Shown in pieces: positions 16,017 to 22,212 of a DNA stretch of 29,777 nucleotides. Under the pieces are notes generated by a model, which ran no database searches, was not told the origin of the DNA, and worked only from the letters and a program-made list of their open reading frames with translations. The DNA is taken from the IMG/VR virus record IMGVR_UViG_3300031367_000004, positions 1 through 29,777 of that record; one strand, given 5' to 3'. This DNA is from a virus. Each line of letters begins with the position of its first letter. Position 1 is the first letter of the stretch. The position numbers were made by a program, and so were the translations under genes.

Positions 16017-16472
16017 TTAGAATGGTAAATCATCTTTAATTGAATCAGCCTCAAAGTATTTAACTGCAATGCTATTAGCATCTGAAGACGCAGTATCCAT
16101 CACATCTACATTAACAGTAGACAGAATATCATTATTTTTAGAATTATTGATTCCAATAAATTCTTTTGCGATGATAGTTGTTTTTTTTACATTCTGTCCT
16201 TCTTTATTCGTATATTTACTATATTTTATTTCACCAACCACATATACAAGTGATCCTTTTTTTAAATATTGAAGCGCAAATTCAGCATTTTTTCCAAATA
16301 AAACGACTAGATGCCATTGTGTTTCCTCTTCAAATTTACCGTCTTTTTTAATTGTAGACCTAGTAGCAACTGATATATTTGAAACAGCAATACCAGAAGA
16401 GGTATATCTTATCTCTGGATCAGCGCCTAATCTACCTAATAAAGTAACGGTATTTATTGTATTTTTACTCAT
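16017..16472 (-). CDS. ssb: Single-stranded DNA-binding protein
   Basis: An SSB of 151 residues. The OB-fold starts with TVTLLGRLGADPEIRYTSSG, followed by ETQWHLVVLFGKNAEFALQY and GSLVYVVGEIKYSKYTNKEG, all typical. The disordered linker ends with the acidic tip DSIKDDLPF, which recruits host replication and repair proteins. AAAGGA precedes ATG 16472. The linker contains ASSDANSIAV, encoded by a 32-bp DNA segment identical to one in the tail-fibre gene, which is not part of any SSB family pattern. It probably serves both replication and the ERF/YqaJ recombination system. Confidence 0.92.
   Translation of the reverse strand: MSKNTINTVTLLGRLGADPEIRYTSSGIAVSNISVATRSTIKKDGKFEEETQWHLVVLFGKNAEFALQYLKKGSLVYVVGEIKYSKYTNKEGQNVKKTTIIAKEFIGINNSKNNDILSTVNVDVMDTASSDANSIAVKYFEADSIKDDLPF
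16062..16093 (-). repeat. 32-bp segment identical to tail-fibre DNA (inverted copy of 9213-9244)
   Basis: Read on the - strand this segment is base-for-base identical to 9213-9244 on the + strand and is read in the same codon phase in both genes, giving the same ten residues ASSDANSIAV. Bases just outside differ at once on both sides. Confidence 0.95.
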
Positions 16473-16474
16473 AG

Positions 16475-16768
16475 TTATTCCTTTGTTAAAATATGACTCA
16501 TCAATAATAAAATTGAAATATAAGAAATAATAATAGAGAAATCTAATATATAGCTTTCATGCAAAATAATAGAATGACTTAATAACCATGTATTTAGTTT
16601 ATTAAGTAGAAATAAAGCGGACGTAATTAATATAAATAAAGGGATGATTGCTAATAGTAATTTTTTAATCAATTTAAATGCCTTAATTTTTTTAGGTTGA
16701 TAAAATTTGATCGAATCATTCATTAAATTTTTATGACTTCCAATATGTTTATGCTCTTTCATAATCAT
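16475..16768 (-). CDS. Two-helix membrane protein, unknown, 97 residues
   Basis: A basic N-terminus (residues 1-35, many K and H) is followed by two membrane helices, residues ~37-56 (LLLAIIPLFILITSALFLLN) and ~73-94 (ILDFSIIISYISILLLMSHI). I use ATG 16768 because AGAGGA lies 7 nt upstream; a second ATG follows two codons later. The start overlaps the last 20 bases of the ankyrin gene at 16749. Size and layout would allow a holin, but its place in the early operon, next to ankyrin and ssb genes, makes a membrane-based host-modulating role equally likely. Confidence 0.55.
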   Translation of the reverse strand: MIMKEHKHIGSHKNLMNDSIKFYQPKKIKAFKLIKKLLLAIIPLFILITSALFLLNKLNTWLLSHSIILHESYILDFSIIISYISILLLMSHILTKE

Positions 16769-17285
16769 GATTAAATCCTCTTTTTATTTTATTCCATGCT
16801 TTAGAAATGTTATCTATATTCTGTATCATGCTTTTTTCTATATTTTTTAAGTCATAATGATCTTGAACAACTGAAATAAATTCTTTATTTTCTTCTCTAA
16901 TAGCAATATCTAATGCACTTTCATTCCATCTATCTTTTAGATAAGGATTGGCATTTTTACTTAATAGGAGTTTAACTAATGTAATATTATCCATTCCTTT
17001 AAACGCTAAGAAATGTAATGGAGTACGTTTATTATTATCCAGTGCATTAACATCGGCACCATTTTTAACTAAAAAATGAGCCATTTCATGATTATCACAT
17101 TTAAATAAAGTACAAGCATGTAATGCAGTTGATCCATCTACATATCGTCCATTGACGTCTACTCCTTCTTCGAGTAATGACTTAGCGGGGAATATGTCGT
17201 TTCGCCATACACACAAAAATAATCCATCTATTCCAGAAATTTCATGATCATAATAATTAATAGTATCAGGTATAGTTGTTATCAT
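16749..17285 (-). CDS. Ankyrin-repeat protein A (178 residues)
   Basis: The protein has about three to four ankyrin repeats: residues ~26-56 (NDIFPAKSLLEEGVDVNGRY), then DGSTALHACTLF, NNKRTPLHFLAFKGMDN and ESALDIAIREENKEFI, each with the G-x-T-x-L-H type turn. Ankyrin repeats form a curved surface for protein binding, so the likely role is to bind a host or eukaryotic protein. The ends lack a signal peptide. It is more diverged than the ankyrin block at 20388-22655 and lies in the early operon with AAGGAAAAACA before the ATG. The C-terminal 30 residues are helical and basic. Confidence 0.8.
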   Translation of the reverse strand: MITTIPDTINYYDHEISGIDGLFLCVWRNDIFPAKSLLEEGVDVNGRYVDGSTALHACTLFKCDNHEMAHFLVKNGADVNALDNNKRTPLHFLAFKGMDNITLVKLLLSKNANPYLKDRWNESALDIAIREENKEFISVVQDHYDLKNIEKSMIQNIDNISKAWNKIKRGFNHDYERA

Positions 17286-17307
17286 TGTTTTTCCTTTTAA
17301 AGCTATT

Positions 17308-17796
17308 CTATTTACGTAAATTATTTATTAAAACTAATGCTTCTGAAATTAATGCTTTATCCTCAGTATTCTCAGTAGAGAGAATTATTGAGGATGTTAA
17401 AATGGCAAATAAATTAAATTTATTCGATAAATAAGATAATAAATTAATTCCATACTCTTTTCCGAGTGGAGCATCTATAGATGCATTAAATTCATTGACT
17501 AAAACTTGTGCTGTTATTAATGAATATTTAGTTATATCATCTATAAAACATAAGTGAATTGGTTGTAAACCATCTGAATTTCTGGCGTGAATATTTGCAC
17601 CACAATTTATTAATATTCTAATCATATCCCAATCATTTTTGTAAGTAGCAATATGAATTGCTTGATCTCCATTTATATCTTCTAAGTTAATATTTATCTT
17701 ATAACGATACGCATCTAGTAATTCCCTAACATCGTCGATAAGTCCATTCTTAACAGATTCTAAAAATTGATCATCTAATGATAATTGTTTTTCCAT
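17308..17796 (-). CDS. Ankyrin-repeat protein B (162 residues)
   Basis: This protein has two to three recognisable repeats: residues ~9-45 (FLESVKNGLIDDVRELLDAY), DINGDQAIHIATYKNDWDMI with NCGANIHA, and SDGLQPIHLCFIDDI; the rest is helical (LLSYLSNKFNLFAILTSSII) and may be degenerate repeats. It is the first gene after the leftward promoter and hairpin leader at 17815-17949, so it is probably among the earliest products. AAGGAAATAAAA precedes the ATG. The partner is unknown. No signal for secretion is visible. Confidence 0.75.
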   Translation of the reverse strand: MEKQLSLDDQFLESVKNGLIDDVRELLDAYRYKININLEDINGDQAIHIATYKNDWDMIRILINCGANIHARNSDGLQPIHLCFIDDITKYSLITAQVLVNEFNASIDAPLGKEYGINLLSYLSNKFNLFAILTSSIILSTENTEDKALISEALVLINNLRK

Positions 17797-17814
17797 TTTT
17801 ATTTCCTTTTAAAA

Positions 17815-17914
17815 GATTGCCAAGCAAGCCACTAAAAGAGGAGAATCAAATAAACTAGCGAAGATGTTTATTGATATATTTCCCACTTACTTGGCAATCA
17901 TTTGTATTATTTAT
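17815..17914 (-). ncRNA. Nested hairpin leader RNA of the early operon
   Basis: The outer stem pairs 17815-17824 (GATTGCCAAG) with 17890-17899 (CTTGGCAATC) perfectly and extends 4 bp further with one mismatch. Inside, on the - strand, ATCAATAAAC pairs with GTTTATTTGAT with one bulged T. After the outer stem the - strand reads TCTTTT, terminator-like. The hairpin starts ~15 nt after the predicted transcription start, so it may be an attenuator or a released small RNA. Pairing is seen; function is inferred. Confidence 0.6.
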
Positions 17915-17920
17915 AATCTT

Positions 17921-17949
17921 ACATTATCATTTATTCTTACTTTTGTCAA
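17921..17949 (-). promoter_or_regulatory. Leftward early promoter
   Basis: On the - strand a perfect -35 TTGACA (17944-17949) stands 17 bp from TAATGT (17921-17926), which also has the extended TG two bases upstream. It would drive ankyrin B and the rest of the early operon. It lies just after the repressor gene. Transcription would start near 17914. Confidence 0.65.
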
Positions 17950-17977
17950 CTTATATACGTAAAATTCAGAAAATAAT

Positions 17978-18262
17978 TTATAAATCATTGATTTTAATTT
18001 GATTATTTATATCAATTAATGTGGGTTGAGTATTATTTTTTTCTAAATAATGGAGAAGAGCTCTACTATTATCAAAATCTGTCAGTGGAATTCCAGTAAT
18101 GGCTGAAATTTTTTCTTTCTCTAATATTTTCATTTCTCGCTTGCCTGTTTCAATTAATGAATAAGTTAATCGCGAGATTCCCAACACCTGTGCCATTTGA
18201 ACTTGTGTAATTTTATTTTGATTTCTAATTTTTTTAATGAGTAGTAATAATATATCGTTCAT
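17978..18262 (-). CDS. XRE-family repressor-like regulator
   Basis: A 94-residue protein consisting mainly of a helix-turn-helix of the Cro/CI type: IRNQNKITQVQMAQVLGISR followed by LTYSLIETGKREMKILEKEK at residues 12-51, then a short tail. It has no peptidase domain, so it would not be a LexA-type self-cleaving repressor. The start overlaps the stop of the 53-residue gene upstream (ATGA) and has AGGGAG upstream. It is divergent from the RepA-like gene, with shared control DNA between; repression of rep and/or the early promoter at 17921 is the natural guess. The 54-residue C-terminus is polar and helical. Confidence 0.75.
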   Translation of the reverse strand: MNDILLLLIKKIRNQNKITQVQMAQVLGISRLTYSLIETGKREMKILEKEKISAITGIPLTDFDNSRALLHYLEKNNTQPTLIDINNQIKINDL

Positions 18263-18420
18263 AATATCTCCCTAGATTTAACGTGGTCGATGGTGTTTAA
18301 ATTTGTATGATTTTCTTTACTTTTAGAAAGGAAAATATGCTTTTTTCTAAAAACGTCGTGTCTACGAGCTATTTTTCCCTCAATAATCAATTTATAAAGT
18401 ATTTCTTGTATAGATCTCAT
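18259..18420 (-). CDS. Small basic protein of 53 residues, first gene of the repressor operon
   Basis: A short gene with ATG 18420 and TGA 18259-18261, overlapping the repressor start by 4 nt (ATGA). The protein is MRSIQEILYKLIIEGKIARR then HDVFRKKHIFLSKSKENHTN; the first half looks like a small helical, basic DNA-binding fold but I recognise no family. Being co-translated with the XRE repressor suggests a helper, antirepressor or control peptide. The predicted -10 TATAAT for this operon is at 18441-18446 (- strand). Confidence 0.5.
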   Translation of the reverse strand: MRSIQEILYKLIIEGKIARRHDVFRKKHIFLSKSKENHTNLNTIDHVKSREIL

Positions 18421-18440
18421 GCTTTTATTGTAATATAAGC

Positions 18441-18466
18441 ATTATAATATATCCATAGATATATTA
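18441..18466. promoter_or_regulatory. Repressor-operon -10 and adjoining operator-like palindrome
   Basis: On the - strand TATAAT (18441-18446) faces the 53-residue gene. Next to it AATATATC (18447-18454) and GATATATT (18459-18466) form a perfect inverted repeat around CATA. A repressor dimer bound here would cover the promoter, so this is a candidate autoregulatory operator. Confidence 0.5.
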
Positions 18467-18502
18467 TATAAAATTAATTGAGTTGTGGAAAAATTATGAT
18501 AA

Positions 18503-18508
18503 TATAAT
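18503..18508 (+). promoter_or_regulatory. -10-like TATAAT just before the rep frame
   Basis: TATAAT lies four bases before ATG 18512. If used as a -10, the transcript would start at or after that ATG, so either RepA begins at a later codon (in-frame ATG 18575) or another promoter upstream is used. No good -35 at 17 bp is visible. Confidence 0.35.
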
Positions 18509-18511
18509 GAG

Positions 18512-19471
18512 ATGATAAGTGGATCAATCTTATATAGAGACTATCCACCAGCTGATAGTCGAGTGATTTATCTCATGGATTCTATACAAAAAGTCATGAT
18601 TCCAGGAGGAAATCGTTGTGGACATCGTCCATGGAGTCCTATATTTTCTTATCTTCCTTTTAATCGATATACAGAGAAAAAGAGTAAGAAGCATGTATGG
18701 GTTATTCAGAAAGCCAGAGATCGTATTCGGTCATATTACTATTATCCAGAAAATTTATTAACTCGCCTTCGACGCTATATTAAAAAAGATGGTACGTTAA
18801 AAAATAGAAAGAGTGAACGACGGGAGGGGCATGTTCGTTTACTTGATTTATTTATTACCTGGATGGATTTAAACACTTTTATGATTTTAGGTGATTATGG
18901 CATTACCCTAACGTATGGATTGATTCAAAAACATACAAAACTACATTTTAAAAGAATTGAACGTATTCTTGATGATCTCAGAAGGGCGGGTTATTTGTAC
19001 AAAAAAGTAGAGTTAAAAATAGTCAACGCTAAAGATAAGCTAAATGGATCAACTACTTATAAAAAGACTATGAAACTATCTTTAACTCCTGCTTTTTTCC
19101 ACGCATTAGGTATTAAATCTTCTACGTTAGAACGGACACGTCATAATAAACGCCACTCCAACAATGAGAAGAGATACACACGCTTGAAAGATACTTATCA
19201 TATCAATGATAAAGACCCTAGCAGCGTCCTTCGTGGTATCAAAATGATTTGTAAAGAAAAAGAAATAGAAGAATTAAAAGAAAAAAAGAAAAAGCACTTA
19301 AAAAATGTCAAACAATTTCTTTCTAAAATTCCTATTTCATTAGGCATAGAAAGTCAGCAAAAAGCTGATCCTCCCGATGATGATGAGTATGAAGCACTAC
19401 CATTATGTGTTTCTATTCATGACATACCTGAACACAAAGAGATGCTCAATCTTCTTAACAATAAGTCTTAA
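18512..19471 (+). CDS. Plasmid-type RepA-like replication initiator
   Basis: A basic protein of 319 residues. Residues 101-105 SERRE followed by GHVRLLDLFITWMDLNTFMI, then a winged-helix segment at 130-165 (ITLTYGLIQKHTKLHFKRIE, ILDDLRRAGYLY) and KLSLTPAFFHALGI near 195-208 match the pattern I know from IncFII/IncL-M/IncI RepA-RepZ-type plasmid initiators: an S/R-ERRE motif, a GL..R..RA..DL..AGY helix and a final (T/S)..LF..L phrase. Such proteins bind an origin downstream of their gene, where here 880 bp of AT-rich repeats lie. The start is uncertain: no clear ribosome site precedes ATG 18512 and a promoter-like TATAAT lies directly before it; ATG 18575 is the alternative. The C-terminus is highly charged. 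Confidence 0.7.
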   Translation: MISGSILYRDYPPADSRVIYLMDSIQKVMIPGGNRCGHRPWSPIFSYLPFNRYTEKKSKKHVWVIQKARDRIRSYYYYPENLLTRLRRYIKKDGTLKNRKSERREGHVRLLDLFITWMDLNTFMILGDYGITLTYGLIQKHTKLHFKRIERILDDLRRAGYLYKKVELKIVNAKDKLNGSTTYKKTMKLSLTPAFFHALGIKSSTLERTRHNKRHSNNEKRYTRLKDTYHINDKDPSSVLRGIKMICKEKEIEELKEKKKKHLKNVKQFLSKIPISLGIESQQKADPPDDDEYEALPLCVSIHDIPEHKEMLNLLNNKS

Positions 19472-19522
19472 TAGCTCACATCTACTGTTTTTCATTGTTT
19501 AAAAATTATACAAATCTTAAAC

Positions 19523-19549
19523 AAGGATTTCCTAATTTATCCTTTTTTT
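19523..19549 (+). terminator. Weak intrinsic terminator after rep
   Basis: AAGGAT (19523-19528) pairs with ATCCTT (19539-19544) across a 10-nt loop and a run of seven T (19543-19549) follows. The stem is short, so termination may be partial. Confidence 0.5.
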
Positions 19550-19613
19550 CTTGTTATTCCTTTCTATTTCTTTCTCAGGAGGGATTATTTCACAATTTTA
19601 AAAAGTTATCAAT

Positions 19614-19646
19614 ATTTAAGTGTCGTTATATATAAATTTAAGTGTC
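19614..19646 (+). repeat. Two iteron-like direct repeats, 22-bp period
   Basis: ATTTAAGTGTC occurs at 19614-19624 and 19636-19646. A 22-bp period places both on the same face of DNA, as in plasmid iterons. Only two exact copies are seen. Confidence 0.45.
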
Positions 19647-19780
19647 TGTTTATTACTTGATAAAAAACTAGATAGGGATTGTATTAATTCGGATCTACAT
19701 CCAACTCTTATGGAGAGGATTCTGCAAGCATTTTTCTTTTTTTTGTCTAGGGAAGAAAAGAAGAGAGAAAGAATCGATTT

Positions 19781-19810
19781 TTGGATACATATGTCATTTT
19801 AAGGTATACT
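19781..19810 (+). promoter_or_regulatory. Promoter for stem-loop RNA 1
   Basis: TTGGAT (19781-19786) stands 18 bp before TATACT (19805-19810), which would start RNA near 19817 just ahead of the stem-loop at 19824. Confidence 0.45.
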
Positions 19811-19816
19811 ATAGAT

Positions 19817-19893
19817 ATGCTCCAGGAAGCCGTTGTTTATATTATGTTCAAGGAAATCCCAATCTTAAGTTCCCTCCCAACGGCTTTCTTTTC
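19817..19893 (+). ncRNA. Stem-loop RNA 1, candidate antisense-type control RNA
   Basis: A 12-bp stem with one G-U pair (19824-19835 with 19878-19889; core AAGCCGTTG/CAACGGCTT) closes a 42-nt loop that holds a smaller GGAA/TTCC stem. The 3' side is followed by TTCTTTTCG, so the stem doubles as a terminator. Size (~75 nt), promoter and terminator fit a small regulatory RNA such as the copy-control RNAs of RepA plasmids, but its target is not shown: it is not complementary to an obvious rep leader that I can see. Confidence 0.5.
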
Positions 19894-19940
19894 GTTAAAC
19901 TTTAAAATCTTAAACTCTTAAAATCTTAAACTTTTAAACT
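19894..19940. repeat. AT-rich direct repeats
   Basis: TTAAAATCTTAAACT occurs at 19902-19916 and 19918-19932 (16-bp period), flanked by further TTAAAC copies at 19895 and 19935. GTTAAACTTTAAAA at 19894 recurs at 20112. These could be the unwinding element or initiator sites of an origin. Confidence 0.5.
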
Positions 19941-20088
19941 AAAGGATTCTTGCTAGGAATATATCTTATAAATGATAAGGATTTCCCCATCGTTCTCTAT
20001 TTTACTTTCCAGTTTAGTCAAGCTAATATTTTACAATGAGGAAAAACCTAGGTATAGAAAGGACAGAAAATATCTCATCCAAGCAGTG

Positions 20089-20098
20089 ATTATACCAT
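20089..20098 (-). promoter_or_regulatory. Leftward extended -10 promoter-like site
   Basis: On the - strand the DNA reads TTATGGTATAAT, the same extended -10 as before the scaffold gene; TTTAAC lies 17 bp upstream (20112-20117). It would send a transcript leftward across the AT repeats toward rep, antisense to stem-loop RNA 1. Confidence 0.4.
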
Positions 20099-20138
20099 AA
20101 TTTATTGATTTGTTAAACTTTAAAAATTTTCTAAATTT

Positions 20139-20217
20139 TACAAAATGTAAAATATTTATATATACATTTTGTATTATTTTATGATATAATAAGGCTAGGA
20201 TTGATAGGATATCCTAT
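20139..20217 (+). promoter_or_regulatory. Inverted repeats around a rightward -10
   Basis: TACAAAATGTA (20139-20149) and TACATTTTGTA (20163-20173) are exact reverse complements 24 bp apart. TATAAT follows at 20185-20190, and the 14-bp perfect palindrome ATAGGATATCCTAT lies at 20204-20217. The group looks like a controlled promoter for stem-loop RNA 2. Confidence 0.45.
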
Positions 20218-20246
20218 ATATTTTATACATGATGTTAAATGGATTT

Positions 20247-20311
20247 GAAGCCGTTATTAACTTGTTTTTATAACTCACTATCAATTGTTTTTCCTTGTTA
20301 ATAGCGGCTTC
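20247..20311 (+). ncRNA. Stem-loop RNA 2, related in stem to RNA 1
   Basis: A 15-bp stem with one G-U pair (20247-20261 GAAGCCGTTATTAAC with 20297-20311) closes a 35-nt loop. TAGTTTTATAT follows. The stem base GAAGCCGTT is the same as in stem-loop RNA 1, so the two RNAs could cross-pair. It is located just before the end of the convergent ankyrin block, so a terminator function is also possible. Confidence 0.5.
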
Positions 20312-20387
20312 GTAGTTTTATATATTTTAAAAAATTTTATAATTTAACACTATAATTAAGATGGAAGACTATAAATTCCTTTTTCTA

Positions 20388-20948
20388 CTAAATATTTAGC
20401 CATTTCAAGATTCTTATTATTGATAGCCAAAATAATGTGTTTATTCCATTTTTATCTTTATGATTAATTTTAGCTCCTTTTTCTATTAAATATTTCATCA
20501 TTTTAAAATTCTTATTCCTGATAGCTAATGATAATGCTGTATCACCATTTTTATCTGCTTTATTAACATTAGCTCCGTTCTCTACTAAATATTTAGCCAT
20601 AGTAAGATCATTACGATTGGCAGCCCATAGTAATGGTGTTACGCCATTTTTAGTTTCATAATTAATCTTAGCGCCTTTCTCTACTAAATATTTCATCATA
20701 TTAAGATTGTGCGTATATAAACTCCATAGTAATGGTGTTATGCCATTTTTAGTTTCATGATTAACATTAGCTTCTTTATCTATTAAATATTTAAACATAG
20801 TAATATTCTGATACCCGATAGACAGTAGTAATGGAGTTGCGCCATTTATATATTCATAATTAACATTAGCTCCTTTATCTACTAAACTTTTAACAATATT
20901 AAGATCATTAGAATATGCTGCGTCTATAATATCATTATTAATGCTCAT
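20388..20948 (-). CDS. Ankyrin-repeat protein C, frameshifted C-terminus
   Basis: A protein of 186 residues with a capping unit (DIIDAAYSNDLNIVKSLVDK) and about four full 33-residue repeats of the form GxTPLLWAxxxxNLxMxKYLVEKGAxVN, followed by a fifth that breaks off. At about 20424-20432 one base seems lost (the - strand reads TTTTGGCTATC where the repeat pattern needs one more base), and the last 12 residues (LSIIRILKWLNI) are out of phase. Restoring the frame would give AINNKNLEMAKYLVEKG and a stop at 20356. ATG 20948 has AGGAG upstream and shares its leader with the gene at 22655. It probably binds a host protein through its repeats. Confidence 0.8.
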   Translation of the reverse strand: MSINNDIIDAAYSNDLNIVKSLVDKGANVNYEYINGATPLLLSIGYQNITMFKYLIDKEANVNHETKNGITPLLWSLYTHNLNMMKYLVEKGAKINYETKNGVTPLLWAANRNDLTMAKYLVENGANVNKADKNGDTALSLAIRNKNFKMMKYLIEKGAKINHKDKNGINTLFWLSIIRILKWLNI

Positions 20949-21055
20949 TGTTTCTCCTGTTTAATAATGTTAAATAGTAAGGAAATAGAAAAATCAAAAT
21001 AACTAAAGAAAGGAAATCAAGTTAATCATCACCAAAATACACATGCACGATATTT

Positions 21056-21241
21056 TTATTTAGCTCCTTTTTCTCTTAAATATTTAAGTATAGTAAGATC
21101 ATTATGATGGGCAGCCCATCGTAATGGTGTTATCCCATATTTATCTTCATGATTAACATTAGCTCCTTTCTCTACTAACTCTTTAACCCTATTAAGATCA
21201 TTAGATTTCACTGCTTCTATAAGCTCGTTATGAATATTCAT
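21056..21241 (-). CDS. Short ankyrin-repeat protein D (61 residues)
   Basis: Only the cap and one repeat are present (NELIEAVKSNDLNRVKELVE, then KYGITPLRWAAHHNDLTILK). The start overlaps the stop of the gene at 21238 (ATGA), and the protein is very similar to the first 60 residues of the neighbouring ankyrin proteins. It may be a remnant of a larger gene cut down by recombination, or a functional mini-ankyrin that binds the same partner. No frameshift is needed to explain its end. Confidence 0.6.
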   Translation of the reverse strand: MNIHNELIEAVKSNDLNRVKELVEKGANVNHEDKYGITPLRWAAHHNDLTILKYLREKGAK

Positions 21242-21424
21242 TGTTTTTGGTTAGCTTCTTTTTCTATCAAATATTTCATCATCTCAAGATCATTCTTATT
21301 ATCGGAACTGCATAGTAATGGTGTTGTCCCATATTTAGTTTCAGGATTAACATTAGCTCCGTTCTCTATTAAATATTTCACCATCTCAAGATTCTGTCTC
21401 TTGATAGCCCATAATAATGGTGTT
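21203..21424. repeat. ~220-bp duplication shared with 21991-22212
   Basis: The 3' part of ankyrin gene E plus the first codons of gene D match the 3' part of gene F plus the first codons of gene E, with an offset of 788 bp and only a few differences (for example C/T near 21259 and in the stretch after 21395). The block therefore contains the junction between two genes as well as repeat coding sequence. Confidence 0.85.
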
Positions 21425-22029
21425 TTCCAAATGTTAGTTTCATAATTAACATTAGCTCCTTTTCTTATTAAATATCTCACCATCTCAAGATTATTATTAT
21501 CGGCACTCAGTAGTAATGGTGTTATCCCATCTTCATCTCCATGATTAACATCAGCTCCGTTCTCTACTAAATATTTCACCATATTAAGATTATTATTATC
21601 GGCACTCCATAATAATGGTGTTGCCCCATCTTCATCTTCATAATTAACATTAGCTCCCTTATCTACTAAATATTTCACCATTTCAAAATCCTCATACCTG
21701 CTAGCCCATAGTAATGGTGTTACCAAACCTTTATTTTCATAATTAACATCAGCTCCTTTATCTATTAAATATTTAAACATAGTAATATTCTGATGCACGA
21801 TAGCCCATAGTAATGGTGTCATCCCATCTTTATCTTCATGATTAACATTAGCTCCCTTATCTACTAAATATTTAAATATTTCAAAATCCTCATCCTTGCT
21901 AGCCCATAGTAATGGTGTCATCCTATCTTCATCTTCATAATTAACATTAGCTCCTTTATCTACTAAATCTTTTACCCTATTAAGATTATTAGATTGCGCT
22001 GCTTCTATAAGTTGTTTATGAATATTCAT
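21238..22029 (-). CDS. Ankyrin-repeat protein E (263 residues)
   Basis: The cap (KQLIEAAQSNNLNRVKDLVD) is followed by seven nearly regular repeats of 33 residues, each with TPLLWA (or TPLLLS, TPLLCS) and YL[VI][DE][KN]GA[ND]VN. The end (KNDLEMMKYLIEKEANQKQ) is shared with protein F. The start overlaps the stop of protein F (ATGA at 22026), so the genes are translated in sequence. Consensus-like repeats in almost identical DNA show recent expansion. Function inferred: binding of host or eukaryotic proteins. No signal peptide is seen. Confidence 0.85.
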   Translation of the reverse strand: MNIHKQLIEAAQSNNLNRVKDLVDKGANVNYEDEDRMTPLLWASKDEDFEIFKYLVDKGANVNHEDKDGMTPLLWAIVHQNITMFKYLIDKGADVNYENKGLVTPLLWASRYEDFEMVKYLVDKGANVNYEDEDGATPLLWSADNNNLNMVKYLVENGADVNHGDEDGITPLLLSADNNNLEMVRYLIRKGANVNYETNIWKTPLLWAIKRQNLEMVKYLIENGANVNPETKYGTTPLLCSSDNKNDLEMMKYLIEKEANQKQ

Positions 22030-22212
22030 TGTTTTTGGTTAGCTCCTTTTTCTATCAAATATTTCATCATCTCAAGATCATTCTTATTATCGGAACTGCA
22101 TAGTAATGGTGTTGTCCCATATTTAGTTTCAGGATTAACATTAGCTCCGTTCTCTATTAAATATTTCACCATCTCAAGATTCCGTCTCTTGATAGCCCAT
22201 AATAATGGTGTT
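21991..22212. repeat. ~220-bp duplication shared with 21203-21424
   Basis: Second copy of the repeat described at 21203-21424; identity ends near 22212, where the next repeat unit differs. Confidence 0.85.

Larger units (their letters stand above)
19472..20355. other. Non-coding region after rep: candidate plasmid-type origin and control RNAs
   Basis: No convincing gene lies in these 880 bases. From left to right it holds a weak terminator (19523-19549), an 11-bp direct repeat with 22-bp spacing (19614, 19636), a promoter and stem-loop RNA (19781-19893), AT-rich direct repeats (19894-19940), a leftward extended -10 (20089), an inverted repeat (20139/20163), a rightward -10 (20185), a 14-bp palindrome (20204) and a second stem-loop (20247-20311). 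Its place after a RepA-like gene is where IncFII-type origins lie. Confidence 0.55.

Noticed and set aside
19620-19802. Open frame of 60 codons on the + strand in the region after rep
   Set aside because: It needs a GTG start, has no ribosome site, contains a poly-Phe stretch from a T run, and overlaps iteron-like repeats and a promoter; it looks accidental.
20424-20432. Programmed -1 frameshifting in ankyrin gene C
   Set aside because: The local sequence lacks a slippery X-XXY-YYZ heptamer and a downstream pseudoknot is not evident; a simple base loss explains it better.
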